Source of the DNA: Myxococcaceae bacterium
Lineage (GTDB): Bacteria; Myxococcota; Myxococcia; Myxococcales; Myxococcaceae
Reading direction: 5' to 3'
Assembly (NCBI GenBank): GCA_016793725.1
Contig: JAEUJP010000395.1
Location: 1-49,074 of the forward strand
DNA: 49,074 nucleotides
Below, piece by piece: positions 1-7,505 of the stretch. Every line of letters begins with the position of its first letter. Position 1 is the first letter of the stretch. Both the position numbers and the translations under genes were made by a program. The notes under the pieces are model-generated. The model saw nothing but the letters and a program-made list of their open reading frames with translations, ran no database searches and was not told the DNA's origin.

Positions 1-222
1 CACAGCGGCAAGGTCGCGCGCATGGCGGCGAACATGGTGCTCCTGCGGCACAACTTCTTCCCCGCCGTCATCCACTCCATCGATCGCCAGCGGTACTACG
101 AGGCGTTTCGCGGCGCCCCCGCGGCGTTTCGCTCGACGATGATGGACGCGATGGAAAACGTGCTCGATCAGGGCCTCAAGTACTTCCGCGACCTGAACCG
201 CAAGTACAAGGCGATCAACTGA
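1..222 (+). CDS. Fic-like protein, C-terminal fragment (5' end outside window)
   Basis: The frame is open from base 1, so only the last 73 residues are present. The first residues, HSGKVAR, followed by NMVLLRHNFFPAVIHSIDRQRYYEAF, match the end of the Fic motif (DGNGRxxR) and the following helix (LLLLRAGYPPAII...RQRYYEAL) of Fic-domain AMP-transferases. Fic enzymes transfer AMP, or other nucleotide parts, to protein hydroxyls. The visible part of the motif is atypical: the G-N-G-R positions read H-S-G-K. The catalytic His lies upstream and cannot be seen. A helical tail of about 30 residues follows. The stop is 11 bp before the next start, so the genes are probably co-transcribed. Family assignment rests on pattern recall only. 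Confidence 0.5.
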   Translation, partial: HSGKVARMAANMVLLRHNFFPAVIHSIDRQRYYEAFRGAPAAFRSTMMDAMENVLDQGLKYFRDLNRKYKAIN

Positions 223-233
223 AGGTCTGAGAC

Positions 234-1301
234 GTGGGGCACGAGTCGCCACGCAGTCCCATCGGCCGACTCCCCGTGCGGAAGAAGCTGTCGCGCCTGC
301 TCAAGCTCGCGCGCGGCAAGACGCGCGGCCTCGTGCTCACGCACGACAACCCTGACCCCGACTCGCTCGCGTCGGCCGTCGCCCTCGCGCTGATTCTCGA
401 ACGCAAGGCCGGCGTCTCGATGCAGGTGGCGTACGGCGGCATCATCGGCCGCGCCGAGAACATCGCGTTCGTGCGCGTGCTCAAGCTGCCCGTCGAGCCC
501 ATCTCGAAGATCGTCTTCGACGACTTCGACCTCTTCGCGCTCGTCGACACGCAGCAGAACGTCGGCAACCACGCCCTGCCGATTCACCTCACCGCCGACG
601 TCGTCATCGATCACCACCCGCTGCGCGAAGAGAACCAGGTGCCGGTGCCGTTCTCTGACATCGGCAACACCGGCGCGACCTCGACGCTGCTCACCCAGTA
701 CATGCGGGCCGCGCGGCTCGAGCCCGGGCCCGAGCTGGCGACGGCCCTGTACTACGGCATCAAGGCCGACACGCGCGACCTCGAGCGGCAGACGCGCAAC
801 CCCGACGTCGACTCGTACCTGTGGCTGTTCCCCAAGATCGACCGCGAGCTGCTCTCGAAGATCGAGCACCCCGACGTGCCGGCCCGGTACTTTCAGCTGT
901 ACCACGCGGCGATCGAGCGGGCGAAGGTCTACAGCTCGGCGGTCATCACCGACATGAGCGAGGTGTATTCGCCCGACATGGTCGCAGAAGTCGCCGAGCG
1001 CCTGTCGTTTCTCGACACCGCCGTGTGGTCGCTCGCGTACGGCAGCTACCGCTCGCAGCTGTACCTCTCGCTGCGCGTGAGCGACCGCCGCATGAAGGCC
1101 GGCAAGCTGATTCGCGATCTCACCCAAGACCTCGGCGGCTCGGCGGGCGGCCACGGCAGCATGGCCGGTGCGCGCATACCGCTCTACGGCACGAAGCAGC
1201 AGCGCAGCGCGCTGAAGCGCGAGGTGGTTCGCCGCTTCAAAGAGTCGCTCGGCATCGAGGCAGAGCGCGGCACGGCCCTGCTCTCGAGCGACGTGTCGTG
1301 A
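234..1301 (+). CDS. nrnA: DHH-family phosphoesterase, NrnA-type oligoribonuclease/pAp phosphatase
   Basis: The protein (355 aa) carries the ordered DHH-DHHA1 motifs: THDNPDPDSLAS near residue 38, ALVDTQQ near 102, VVIDHHP near 123, a GATST segment near 143, and the C-terminal GGSAGGHGSMAG substrate loop near 302-313. NrnA enzymes degrade 2-5 nt RNAs and convert 3'-phosphoadenosine 5'-phosphate to AMP, using two manganese ions held by the DHH/Asp residues. The GTG at 234 has a GAAGG ribosome-binding site; an in-frame GTG at 276, closer to the conserved start, is an alternative. The stop overlaps the next start (GTGA), so the desulfurase is translationally coupled. pAp removal and sulfur metabolism fit together functionally, but that link is inference. 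Confidence 0.85.
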   Translation: MGHESPRSPIGRLPVRKKLSRLLKLARGKTRGLVLTHDNPDPDSLASAVALALILERKAGVSMQVAYGGIIGRAENIAFVRVLKLPVEPISKIVFDDFDLFALVDTQQNVGNHALPIHLTADVVIDHHPLREENQVPVPFSDIGNTGATSTLLTQYMRAARLEPGPELATALYYGIKADTRDLERQTRNPDVDSYLWLFPKIDRELLSKIEHPDVPARYFQLYHAAIERAKVYSSAVITDMSEVYSPDMVAEVAERLSFLDTAVWSLAYGSYRSQLYLSLRVSDRRMKAGKLIRDLTQDLGGSAGGHGSMAGARIPLYGTKQQRSALKREVVRRFKESLGIEAERGTALLSSDVS

Positions 1302-2395
1302 TCTACCTCGACTACAACGCCACCTCGCCCCTGTGGCCCGAGGTCGCCGAGCTGCTCGCGCGCCAGTACGCCGTCTTCGCCGGCAACCCGTCGAGCATTC
1401 ACGGCCCCGGCCGCTCGGCCCGCACGCGCCTCACCGCCGCGCGCGACGGCGTCGCCCGCCAGCTCGGCTGCGAGCCGAAAGAGATCGTCTTCACGGGCTC
1501 GGGCTCCGAAGGGGCGGCGCTCGCAGTGACGGGCGCGTACCGCACGCAGAAGAAGCGCACGAAGGTGGTGACGACGCCGATCGAGCACCCGTGTGTACTG
1601 GGCGCGGTGGCGCAGCTCGAAAGAGAAGGCGCCGAGGTGGTGCGCACGCTCGACCCGCTCGCGGCCATCGACGAACGCACCGCGCTGTGCTCGGTGATGT
1701 TCGTCAACAACGAGACCGGCGTCGTGCACCCGGTGGCCGCGATCGCGAAGCGGTGCCGCGAGGTCGGCGCGCTCTTTCACACCGACGCCGTTCAGGCCGT
1801 CGGGCGCGTGCCGTGCACGCTGCGCGAGGCGCAGGCCGACCTGCTGTCGATCTCGGCGCACAAGTTCGGCGGCCCCGTCGGCGCCGGCGTGCTCGTCGCC
1901 CGGCGCGGCCTCGATCTGCAGCCGCTCGTGCCCGGCCACCACGAAGACGGCCGCCGCGGAGGCACCCAGGCCGTCGTGCTCGCCGAGGCCCTCGCCCTCG
2001 CGCTCGAGAGGTCGGTCGCCGCGCTGCCCGAGGTCGGCCCGCGGCTCGAAGCCTTGAGAGCTCACTTCGAGCGCGAGCTCACCACCCGCCTGCCGAACGT
2101 GTTCATCAACGGCTCAGGCCAGCCGCGCGCGCCGGGCATCAGCAACGTGCGCTTCGAGGGCGCCGACGGCGAGGCCCTGCTCATCGCGCTCGACCTCGAG
2201 GGCATTCACGTCTCGTCGGGCGCCGCCTGCGCCTCGGGCTCGGTGAAGCCGTCGCACGTGCTGACCGCGATGGGCTTGAGCTCTGCGCAGGCGCAGGGCT
2301 CGTTGCGCTTCTCGATGGGCCGCTCGACGACGCAGGCGGAGCTCGAAAGAGTCATCGAGACTCTGGTGACGAACGTCCCGCGCTCGCGCTCGTGA
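1298..2395 (+). CDS. cysteine desulfurase (NifS/IscS family)
   Basis: PLP enzyme that takes sulfur from cysteine as a persulfide for Fe-S clusters or tRNA thiolation. The start is the GTG at 1298, overlapping the previous stop as GTGA; it gives MIYLDYNATSPL, the canonical family N-terminus, and 365 aa. Visible landmarks: NPSSIHGPGR near 30, ETGVVHP, the PLP lysine in SAHKFGGP (K189), and the catalytic cysteine loop SSGAACASGSVKPSH (C311). It lacks the long C-terminal IscU-docking tail of 400-residue IscS, so it is the shorter NifS-like form. No iscU, iscA or sufE is adjacent, so its acceptor is unknown. The same frame is open far upstream, but that part overlaps nrnA and is not coding. Confidence 0.9.
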   Translation: MIYLDYNATSPLWPEVAELLARQYAVFAGNPSSIHGPGRSARTRLTAARDGVARQLGCEPKEIVFTGSGSEGAALAVTGAYRTQKKRTKVVTTPIEHPCVLGAVAQLEREGAEVVRTLDPLAAIDERTALCSVMFVNNETGVVHPVAAIAKRCREVGALFHTDAVQAVGRVPCTLREAQADLLSISAHKFGGPVGAGVLVARRGLDLQPLVPGHHEDGRRGGTQAVVLAEALALALERSVAALPEVGPRLEALRAHFERELTTRLPNVFINGSGQPRAPGISNVRFEGADGEALLIALDLEGIHVSSGAACASGSVKPSHVLTAMGLSSAQAQGSLRFSMGRSTTQAELERVIETLVTNVPRSRS

Positions 2396-2412
2396 AGGGG
2401 CCGGCCACCGAA

Positions 2413-2432
2413 GCGGAACGCTCGCGTTCCGC
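2413..2432 (+). terminator. 8-bp hairpin between desulfurase and PEP-domain gene
   Basis: Perfect inverted repeat GCGGAACG-CTCG-CGTTCCGC with a 4-nt loop, 17 bp after the desulfurase stop. There is no T-run after it, so it may be a weak or Rho-assisted terminator or a 3'-end stabiliser. Confidence 0.4.
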
Positions 2433-2493
2433 CTAGCGGCGAACGCCGGGAGTGGCCGGACCCGAGCCAGGTAGCCGTGATATCGACGGGCAC

Positions 2494-4671
2494 ATGCCCG
2501 TGATTCTGTCGACGACCACGCAGCGCAAGGCAGCCGACGCAGCTCCCGCGGTGTCACCCGCGTCGAAGGCCCCGAAGCACCTGGGCCTGGTGGCGAAGCC
2601 GGCGACCGCCCCGCGCGACGGCCTGATCGGCCGGCCGCGCACCGTGAGCGCAGCGCTCACCGGCGCGCCGCGCAACGATCACATCGGCGGCTCGGTCACG
2701 CTCGGCACCACCACCACGACTCCGAAGCCGGTGCACAAGCTCGTGAAGCGCGCCGACTTCGACAAGCTCTCGGCCGCTGGCACCGGAGCAGGCGCCGCCG
2801 GCATGCCCGAGGTGAAGTTCCTGCTCGATCGCAAGACGGGCCAGCTCCACTTCCTGCCGAAAGAGATTCCGTACCACTACTTCTACGCGCGCGACGTGCT
2901 CGGCATCGACCTGCCGGTCGAAGACTTCAACCGCATCGCGTACCTCGACCCGAACCGGCGCTTCGTCGCCGGCACCCTCACCGCCTACGACAACTACGTC
3001 GACCCGAACGGCAAGAAGGGCACCTTCGGCATGTCGTTCTGGTCGACCGACATCGTGCGCGGGCCGCTGCTCGTCGAGACGCAGAAGGCGGTGCAGAAGG
3101 GCCTCGCCTTTTTCGGGCAGCCGGTCGTGTACCGGCCGGGCGGGCAGACGCAAGAGACGCTGCTCGAAAAAGACGCGGGCAGAGACAAGAAGGCGCTGCA
3201 GGCCGCCGGCATCCCCGTGCTCACCAACACCGAGCTGTCGAAGGGGTTCGACTTCACGTCGCTGAACCCGGGTGAGGGCTTCGGCACGCTGCGCATCATC
3301 AAGGGCCAGGGCCCGGGCGACCCGCCGCCGACACGGCGCGACGTGGTCATCTACGCCGACGAGATCCCCGCCGACGTGCCTCCGCTCGGGGGCATGGCGA
3401 CGCCGAAGCCGCAGACGTACCTCTCGCACGGCGCGCTGAAGGCGCGGCAAGACGACACGCCGTACGCGTACGCGCGCGACATCTTGAGCGACCCGAAGGT
3501 GAAGCAGCTCGAGGGCAAGCTGGTGAAGCTCGAGGTGACGGCGAAGGGCTACTCGCTGCGCGCCGCGACGAAGACCGAGGCCGACACGTACTTCGAGAAG
3601 ATGCGGCCGAAAAAAGACCAGAAGCTGCACTCTGATCTGAAGCCAAAAGAGCCGAAGGCGCTCGACCAGCTGACGTTCAGAGACGCGAAGGCCTACGGCA
3701 GCAAGGCGGCGAACGTGGCCGAGCTGCTCAAGCTGTACAAGTCGGGCGCGCTGAACGTCTCGGGGCCCGGCGAGCCGAAGGTCTACACGCCCGACGGCTG
3801 GGGCATACCCGCGAGCTGGTACGACACGTACATGAAGACGGCGAAGTACGACGCCGACACCACGCTCGAGCAGCGCATCGACGAGCTGCTCAAGCTGCCC
3901 GCACTCAAGAACGACCCGAAGCAGCGCGCCGAGCTGCTCGCTGACTTTCGCGAGCACATCGAAGACGCCGCGATGCCGCCCGAGCTGCAGAAGAAGCTCG
4001 ACGCGCTGCAGAAGCAGTTCAAGGCGAAGTTCCCCAACGACAACCTGCGCATTCGGTCGTCGAGCAACAGCGAAGACCTGCAGGGGTTCAGCGGCGCGGG
4101 CCTGTTCGACTCGTTCACCTTTCGCTTCGCCGACCAGACGAAGCCGAACAAGACGTTGGGCGACCGCTTCCAGAAGGTGTTCGCGAGCGTCTTCAACGAT
4201 CGCGCGTTCGCCGAGTTCGACTACTACCGCGTCGACTCACACACGGTCGACATGGCCGAGCTGGTGATGCCGAACAGCGACGACGAGATCGCGAACGGCG
4301 TCGTGCGCTGGGGCGGCGCCATTCCCGGGTGGGACACCATCACCGTCAACGCGCAGGTCGGCGAGAGCCTGGTGACGAACCCCGAGGGCGGCGCGACCCC
4401 CGACTCGATCGTGATGGGCAACTACGGCTTCAACGGCGAGGCTGAGATTCAGTACGAGCAGCAGACGAACCAGAAGCTGCCGCCGGGCCGCAAGCACGTG
4501 CTGACCGACGGCGAGCTCAAGGCGCTCTTCAAGGCGATGAAGGTCGTTCAGACGCACTTCAAGAAGCTGTACGGCAAAGAGAACGACCCGACCTTCTCGA
4601 TCGAGTGCGAGTTCAAGATCGAAAAAGACGGTCGCCTGCTCATCAAGCAGGCGCGGCCCTGGGTCTACTGA
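2494..4671 (+). CDS. PEP/pyruvate-binding-domain protein (PPDK N-terminal-like)
   Basis: A 725-aa protein. The N-terminal 350-400 residues are not recognised. The C-terminal part is a pyruvate-phosphate-dikinase ATP-grasp domain: GSKAANVAEL near residue 402, the Ser-rich loop RIRSSSNSEDLQGFSGAGL near 519-538, and a C-terminal IKQARPW typical of this fold. The swivelling phosphohistidine domain and the PEP-binding TIM barrel of true PPDK or PEP synthase are absent, so it should not be called ppdK. It may be a nucleotide-dependent phosphotransferase of unknown substrate. There is no signal peptide. ATG at 2494 is preferred; an in-frame GTG at 2452 would add 14 unlikely residues. It converges on the kinase gene with a 7-bp gap. 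Confidence 0.75.
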   Translation: MPVILSTTTQRKAADAAPAVSPASKAPKHLGLVAKPATAPRDGLIGRPRTVSAALTGAPRNDHIGGSVTLGTTTTTPKPVHKLVKRADFDKLSAAGTGAGAAGMPEVKFLLDRKTGQLHFLPKEIPYHYFYARDVLGIDLPVEDFNRIAYLDPNRRFVAGTLTAYDNYVDPNGKKGTFGMSFWSTDIVRGPLLVETQKAVQKGLAFFGQPVVYRPGGQTQETLLEKDAGRDKKALQAAGIPVLTNTELSKGFDFTSLNPGEGFGTLRIIKGQGPGDPPPTRRDVVIYADEIPADVPPLGGMATPKPQTYLSHGALKARQDDTPYAYARDILSDPKVKQLEGKLVKLEVTAKGYSLRAATKTEADTYFEKMRPKKDQKLHSDLKPKEPKALDQLTFRDAKAYGSKAANVAELLKLYKSGALNVSGPGEPKVYTPDGWGIPASWYDTYMKTAKYDADTTLEQRIDELLKLPALKNDPKQRAELLADFREHIEDAAMPPELQKKLDALQKQFKAKFPNDNLRIRSSSNSEDLQGFSGAGLFDSFTFRFADQTKPNKTLGDRFQKVFASVFNDRAFAEFDYYRVDSHTVDMAELVMPNSDDEIANGVVRWGGAIPGWDTITVNAQVGESLVTNPEGGATPDSIVMGNYGFNGEAEIQYEQQTNQKLPPGRKHVLTDGELKALFKAMKVVQTHFKKLYGKENDPTFSIECEFKIEKDGRLLIKQARPWVY

Positions 4672-4678
4672 TTCGCCA

Positions 4679-5596
4679 TCACGACCCGGGAAACAGCCCG
4701 CGCACCACGGCCGAGATCGCGAGCGGGGTGCCGACCCGCTCGTCGTAGAGCGGCGCCAGCGCCTTCGACATGGCGGCCGCGTTGGGAAAGCGGTCGGCCT
4801 CGTCGGGTGCGAAGCCCCGATCGATGACGGCGGCGACGCCGGGCGGCACGTCGGCGCGGCGCTCTTTGAGCGGCACGCGTTCGCCGCTGCGAATCGCCTG
4901 GAAGACCTCTTCGGCGGTCTTGCCGGCGAACGGGCGGTGCAGCGTGAGCAGCTCGTACAGCGTGACGTTCGCGGCCCAGAGATCGGCGGCCGGCGAGATG
5001 ACGCCGTTCAGGGTCTCGGGCGAGAGGTAGTACGGCTTGCCCATGACGTCGCCGACGCCGCCGTCGATGAGGCCGCGGGCGACGCCGAAGTCACCGAGCT
5101 TGGCGTCGCCGGTGCGCGAGATGAACAGGTTCGAAGGTGAGACGTCACAGTGCACGATGCCGAGCGGCTTGCCGGTCGGGCCCTTGGCGTCGTGGGCGTA
5201 GGCGAGCGCGTCGAGCAGCACCTTGGTGAGGTAGACGGCGAAGTCGATGGGCCAGGGGATCTTGCGCTCGCGGCAGCGCTTCACGATCTGACCGCCGTCG
5301 CGGCCGTCGATGAGCTCCATCACCATGAAGTAGACGTCGCCGTCGATGCCGACCTCGTGCACCTTCACGATGTTCGGGTGATCGAGAAACCGAATCAGGT
5401 CGGCCTCGCCGGCGAAGAGCGAGACGTACTCGGCGTCGCTCTGCAGCTCGGGCAAGAGTCGCTTCACCGCGAACTCTTGACCCGCCCTGGGGCCTTCGGT
5501 CGCGCGCGCCTTGAAGACCTCGGCCATGCCGCCGCGGCCGAGCAGCTCGAGGAGCTCGTATTGACCGAGCGTGCTGCCGATGCCGCCCTGGCTCAC
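4679..5596 (-). CDS. Ser/Thr protein kinase, cytoplasmic, atypical HCD catalytic loop
   Basis: A 305-aa protein that is almost only a kinase domain of the bacterial Pkn type. G-loop LGRGGMAEVFKA near 19-30, VAIK-type lysine in FAVKRLL, catalytic loop IVHCDVSPSNLF, DFG in LGDFGVARG, and SPE in YYLSPETL. The HRD arginine is a cysteine (HCD), so this is a non-RD kinase, but the catalytic Asp, Asn and DFG remain, so activity is possible. No transmembrane segment or sensor domain follows. The upstream TPR gene overlaps its start by 4 nt (ATGA), so the two are coupled and probably work together. Substrate unknown. Confidence 0.88.
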   Translation of the reverse strand: MSQGGIGSTLGQYELLELLGRGGMAEVFKARATEGPRAGQEFAVKRLLPELQSDAEYVSLFAGEADLIRFLDHPNIVKVHEVGIDGDVYFMVMELIDGRDGGQIVKRCRERKIPWPIDFAVYLTKVLLDALAYAHDAKGPTGKPLGIVHCDVSPSNLFISRTGDAKLGDFGVARGLIDGGVGDVMGKPYYLSPETLNGVISPAADLWAANVTLYELLTLHRPFAGKTAEEVFQAIRSGERVPLKERRADVPPGVAAVIDRGFAPDEADRFPNAAAMSKALAPLYDERVGTPLAISAVVRGLFPGS

Positions 5597-6549
5597 GGCT
5601 TCTGCCCGCGCTTGTCCTTCTTGGTCTTCGCGTCGTTCAGCAGCTTCTTGAACTCGGGCTCGTCGCGCAGGGCGTCGAGGTCGCCATCTTGTTGGGCGGC
5701 CTCATGCAGCGTGGGCACGTCGCCGACGCGAAAGGCGTTCTTCAGCGCGGCGATGCCCTCTTTTTTTCGGCCGTTGCGGGCCTGGGCGCAGGCGAGGTTG
5801 TAGAAGAGGTCGCCGAGATCTTGATCGGTGAGCTTCGTCTTCGCCTTGGGCGCGACGAGCATCGCCTTCTGGATGCACTCGAGCCCCTTGGCGACGTTGC
5901 CGAGCTTGAGCTCGACCTGGCTCAGGTACGACCAGGTTCGCCAGTCGCCGTCGTCGTACGAGATGGCGCGCTCGAACGCGGTGCGGGCGGCGGTGAAGTT
6001 GTTCTCTTTCATCTTCAACGTGCCGAGCTGCGAGGCGTCTTTCGCCGACTTCTCGAGCTCCTTCTTGTTCTGGTTCGCGTTCTTGCCGGCGATGCTCGAG
6101 GCCGAGCTGTCGTCGTGGCTGACGAGCAGGCGATCTTCGGCGGTGGCGACCGCGACGTTGAGGCGCTTGCCCTCGAGGCCGGGGGAGTTGCAGCCGGTGT
6201 CGAGCTTGACGTCTCCGGCGAGGGCACCCTCGTGGTAGACGGCGAAGAAGGGGAAGGCCTTCTCGGGCTCGCAGCTGGGGCCCTGCTGGCAGATGAAGAC
6301 GGTGCCGAGAAAGACGTCACCCTCGAAGGTGCCCGAGAGCACCTGCATCTCGGGCTTGAAGGGGCACTTGCCGACGCCCTTGTAGCGGGCGACGAGGCGG
6401 CCCTCGGCGCTGGTCGAGACGTCGACGACGCCGAGCTCGCCGGCGCGGAACATGCCCTGAAGGCTGGGTGACGCGTGCGCGGTAACGGTCAGGGCGAAAA
6501 ATGCAACTGCGACGGTCGAGCGGCGCACTGCTTCGACTCTACCCCACAA
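5593..6549 (-). CDS. secreted TPR-repeat protein
   Basis: A 318-aa protein with an N-terminal signal peptide (basic VEAVRRS followed by a hydrophobic TVAVAFFALTVTAHA stretch, cleavage likely after AHA) and no lipobox. The middle (about 30-130) has four cysteines and is unrecognised. Residues 180-300 hold at least three TPR-like helix pairs, for example LGTLKMKENNFTAARTAFER and FYNLACAQARNGRKKEGIAA. TPRs mediate protein binding. It lies first in a two-gene unit with the kinase at 4679, overlapping by 4 nt. A location in the periplasm while its partner is cytoplasmic makes a direct contact unlikely; the pairing may be regulatory only. Confidence 0.7.
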   Translation of the reverse strand: MWGRVEAVRRSTVAVAFFALTVTAHASPSLQGMFRAGELGVVDVSTSAEGRLVARYKGVGKCPFKPEMQVLSGTFEGDVFLGTVFICQQGPSCEPEKAFPFFAVYHEGALAGDVKLDTGCNSPGLEGKRLNVAVATAEDRLLVSHDDSSASSIAGKNANQNKKELEKSAKDASQLGTLKMKENNFTAARTAFERAISYDDGDWRTWSYLSQVELKLGNVAKGLECIQKAMLVAPKAKTKLTDQDLGDLFYNLACAQARNGRKKEGIAALKNAFRVGDVPTLHEAAQQDGDLDALRDEPEFKKLLNDAKTKKDKRGQKP

Positions 6550-6557
6550 AACCCACC

Positions 6558-6585
6558 TTGACCGGTGAGTCGCGGCTCCTATGAT
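6558..6585 (+). promoter_or_regulatory. sigma-70-type promoter of 6S RNA
   Basis: TTGACC (6558-6563), 16-bp spacer, TATGAT (6580-6585). This is one of the clearest housekeeping-type promoters in the window. It points to a start near 6592, at the 5' edge of the 6S RNA. It is divergent from the TPR gene, whose start lies 8 bp away. Confidence 0.65.
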
Positions 6586-6591
6586 CTTGGG

Positions 6592-6790
6592 TATCGGAGA
6601 GGAGATTTTTTACGAGTTGTCCCCTGCAGGGTGCGTGATTGAGCAGCTGAAATTCGAACCGATACGTTCAACCCGGGGGTCGTTCCGGGCTGCATGTGCA
6701 GGCCCTCAGCCGTGAGAGGGAAGCCTACGGAGCCAGGACTCGACTCCCACCTTAAACAGGTATGGGTTCAATGGACGTTGCACACACGGC
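6592..6790 (+). ncRNA. ssrS: 6S RNA (regulator of sigma-70 RNA polymerase)
   Basis: 6S RNA mimics an open promoter and sequesters the housekeeping RNA polymerase. Segments match the E. coli molecule in order: a GTCCCCTG near the 5' side, an apical hairpin CCCTC-AGCCGTGA-GAGGG followed by AAGCCT, then ACTCCCACCTTAAACAGG and GGGTTCAA on the 3' side (compare CACCUUGAACC...GGGUUCAAGG). The gene directly downstream is fthC, reproducing the conserved ssrS-ygfA order. The 5' end is set by the promoter. The 3' end is uncertain: GTCCCC at the 5' side could pair with GGGGAC just after 6800, inside the fthC start region. Confidence 0.75.
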
Positions 6791-6793
6791 CCA

Positions 6794-7327
6794 ATGGCGG
6801 GGGACTTTTATAGCGGTGGGAAACAGGCGGCTCGAGAAGAGCTCGAGCGGCGGCGCCGCAGCCTGACACCCGAAGAAGTGCGGTCGAAGGGCGAGGAGGC
6901 TCGGAAGAGGCTCCTCGCCCTTCCCTTTTTTCGCGGGGTGATCGCGTCGTATTCGGCGCGGGCGTTCGAGCTGGAGCCTCCGCCGGGGTTGGTGCCGCGC
7001 GTGGTGCGCGGGTCGCGCGAGCTGGTGTTTCATCACGTCGAGGGCGAGCTCCAACGTGGCGTGCTTGGCATCGCTTCGCCTTCTGAGTCGTGGCGGGTGG
7101 CGACGTCGATCGACGTGTTCGTGGTGCCCGCCGTCGGGCTCGGGCTCGACGGCTCACGGCTCGGGCACGGCGGCGGGTACTACGACGCGACGCTGCCGCG
7201 GTGGCCTGCCGCCATCAAGGTGGGGTTCGTGTTCGAGTGCTGTCTGGTCGACCGGCTGCCGATGGAGAGCTGGGACGTGTGGATGGACTGGGTCGTGACG
7301 GAAGAGCGCGCCGTGAAGATCGCGTGA
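6794..7327 (+). CDS. fthC: 5-formyltetrahydrofolate cyclo-ligase
   Basis: A 177-aa enzyme that converts 5-formyl-THF to 5,10-methenyl-THF with ATP, salvaging folate. Family marks: basic N-terminal helix REELERRRRSLTPEE, and the signature GLDGSRLGHGGGYYD near 116-131 that binds ATP/substrate. Length is normal for the family. ATG 6794 is the only good start. It follows 6S RNA within a few bases, like E. coli ygfA (fau) behind ssrS, and has no promoter of its own that I can see. Codons 31-46 contain a 13-bp inverted repeat followed by T6 (separate entry), so expression may depend on readthrough or translation. Confidence 0.9.
   Translation: MAGDFYSGGKQAAREELERRRRSLTPEEVRSKGEEARKRLLALPFFRGVIASYSARAFELEPPPGLVPRVVRGSRELVFHHVEGELQRGVLGIASPSESWRVATSIDVFVVPAVGLGLDGSRLGHGGGYYDATLPRWPAAIKVGFVFECCLVDRLPMESWDVWMDWVVTEERAVKIA
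6886..6931 (+). terminator. intrinsic-terminator-like hairpin inside fthC
   Basis: Perfect 13-bp arms at 6886-6898 and 6911-6923, 12-nt loop, then CC and six T residues (6926-6931). It lies within real coding sequence encoding KGEEARKRLLALPFF. On the plus strand it has all the parts of an intrinsic terminator and sits about 340 nt after the 6S promoter. It may end the 6S precursor when fthC is not being translated. Confidence 0.65.
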
Positions 7328-7505
7328 GCTTCAGGCGTGGCCTCCGGCCTGGTGCGTTCGTGGTGGTAACGCACGATCTCGAACTGGAGCGCGCCCTGAG
7401 GGCCTGCGTCGTTGGCGTGGCTCGTCGCGTCTGCGCCGACGTCGCGACCCGCCGGGAGCAGAGCAGGCCCGCGCGCGACCGGCCGGAGGCCACGCCACCA
7501 GCCCG
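7328..7505. repeat. intergenic region with a 16-bp perfect inverted repeat
   Basis: The space between convergent fthC and the lipoprotein gene. Perfect 16-bp arms GGCGTGGCCTCCGGCC (7334-7349) and its reverse complement (7481-7496) enclose 131 bp, which itself contains a smaller GTGCGTT...AACGCAC stem (near 7352). No T-run follows. It could be a bidirectional transcript end or a structured RNA; no ORF in it looks real. Confidence 0.5.

Noticed and set aside
821..1297. N-terminal extension of the cysteine desulfurase
   Set aside because: It overlaps nrnA in another frame and is Arg-rich; the family N-terminus begins at the GTG at 1298.
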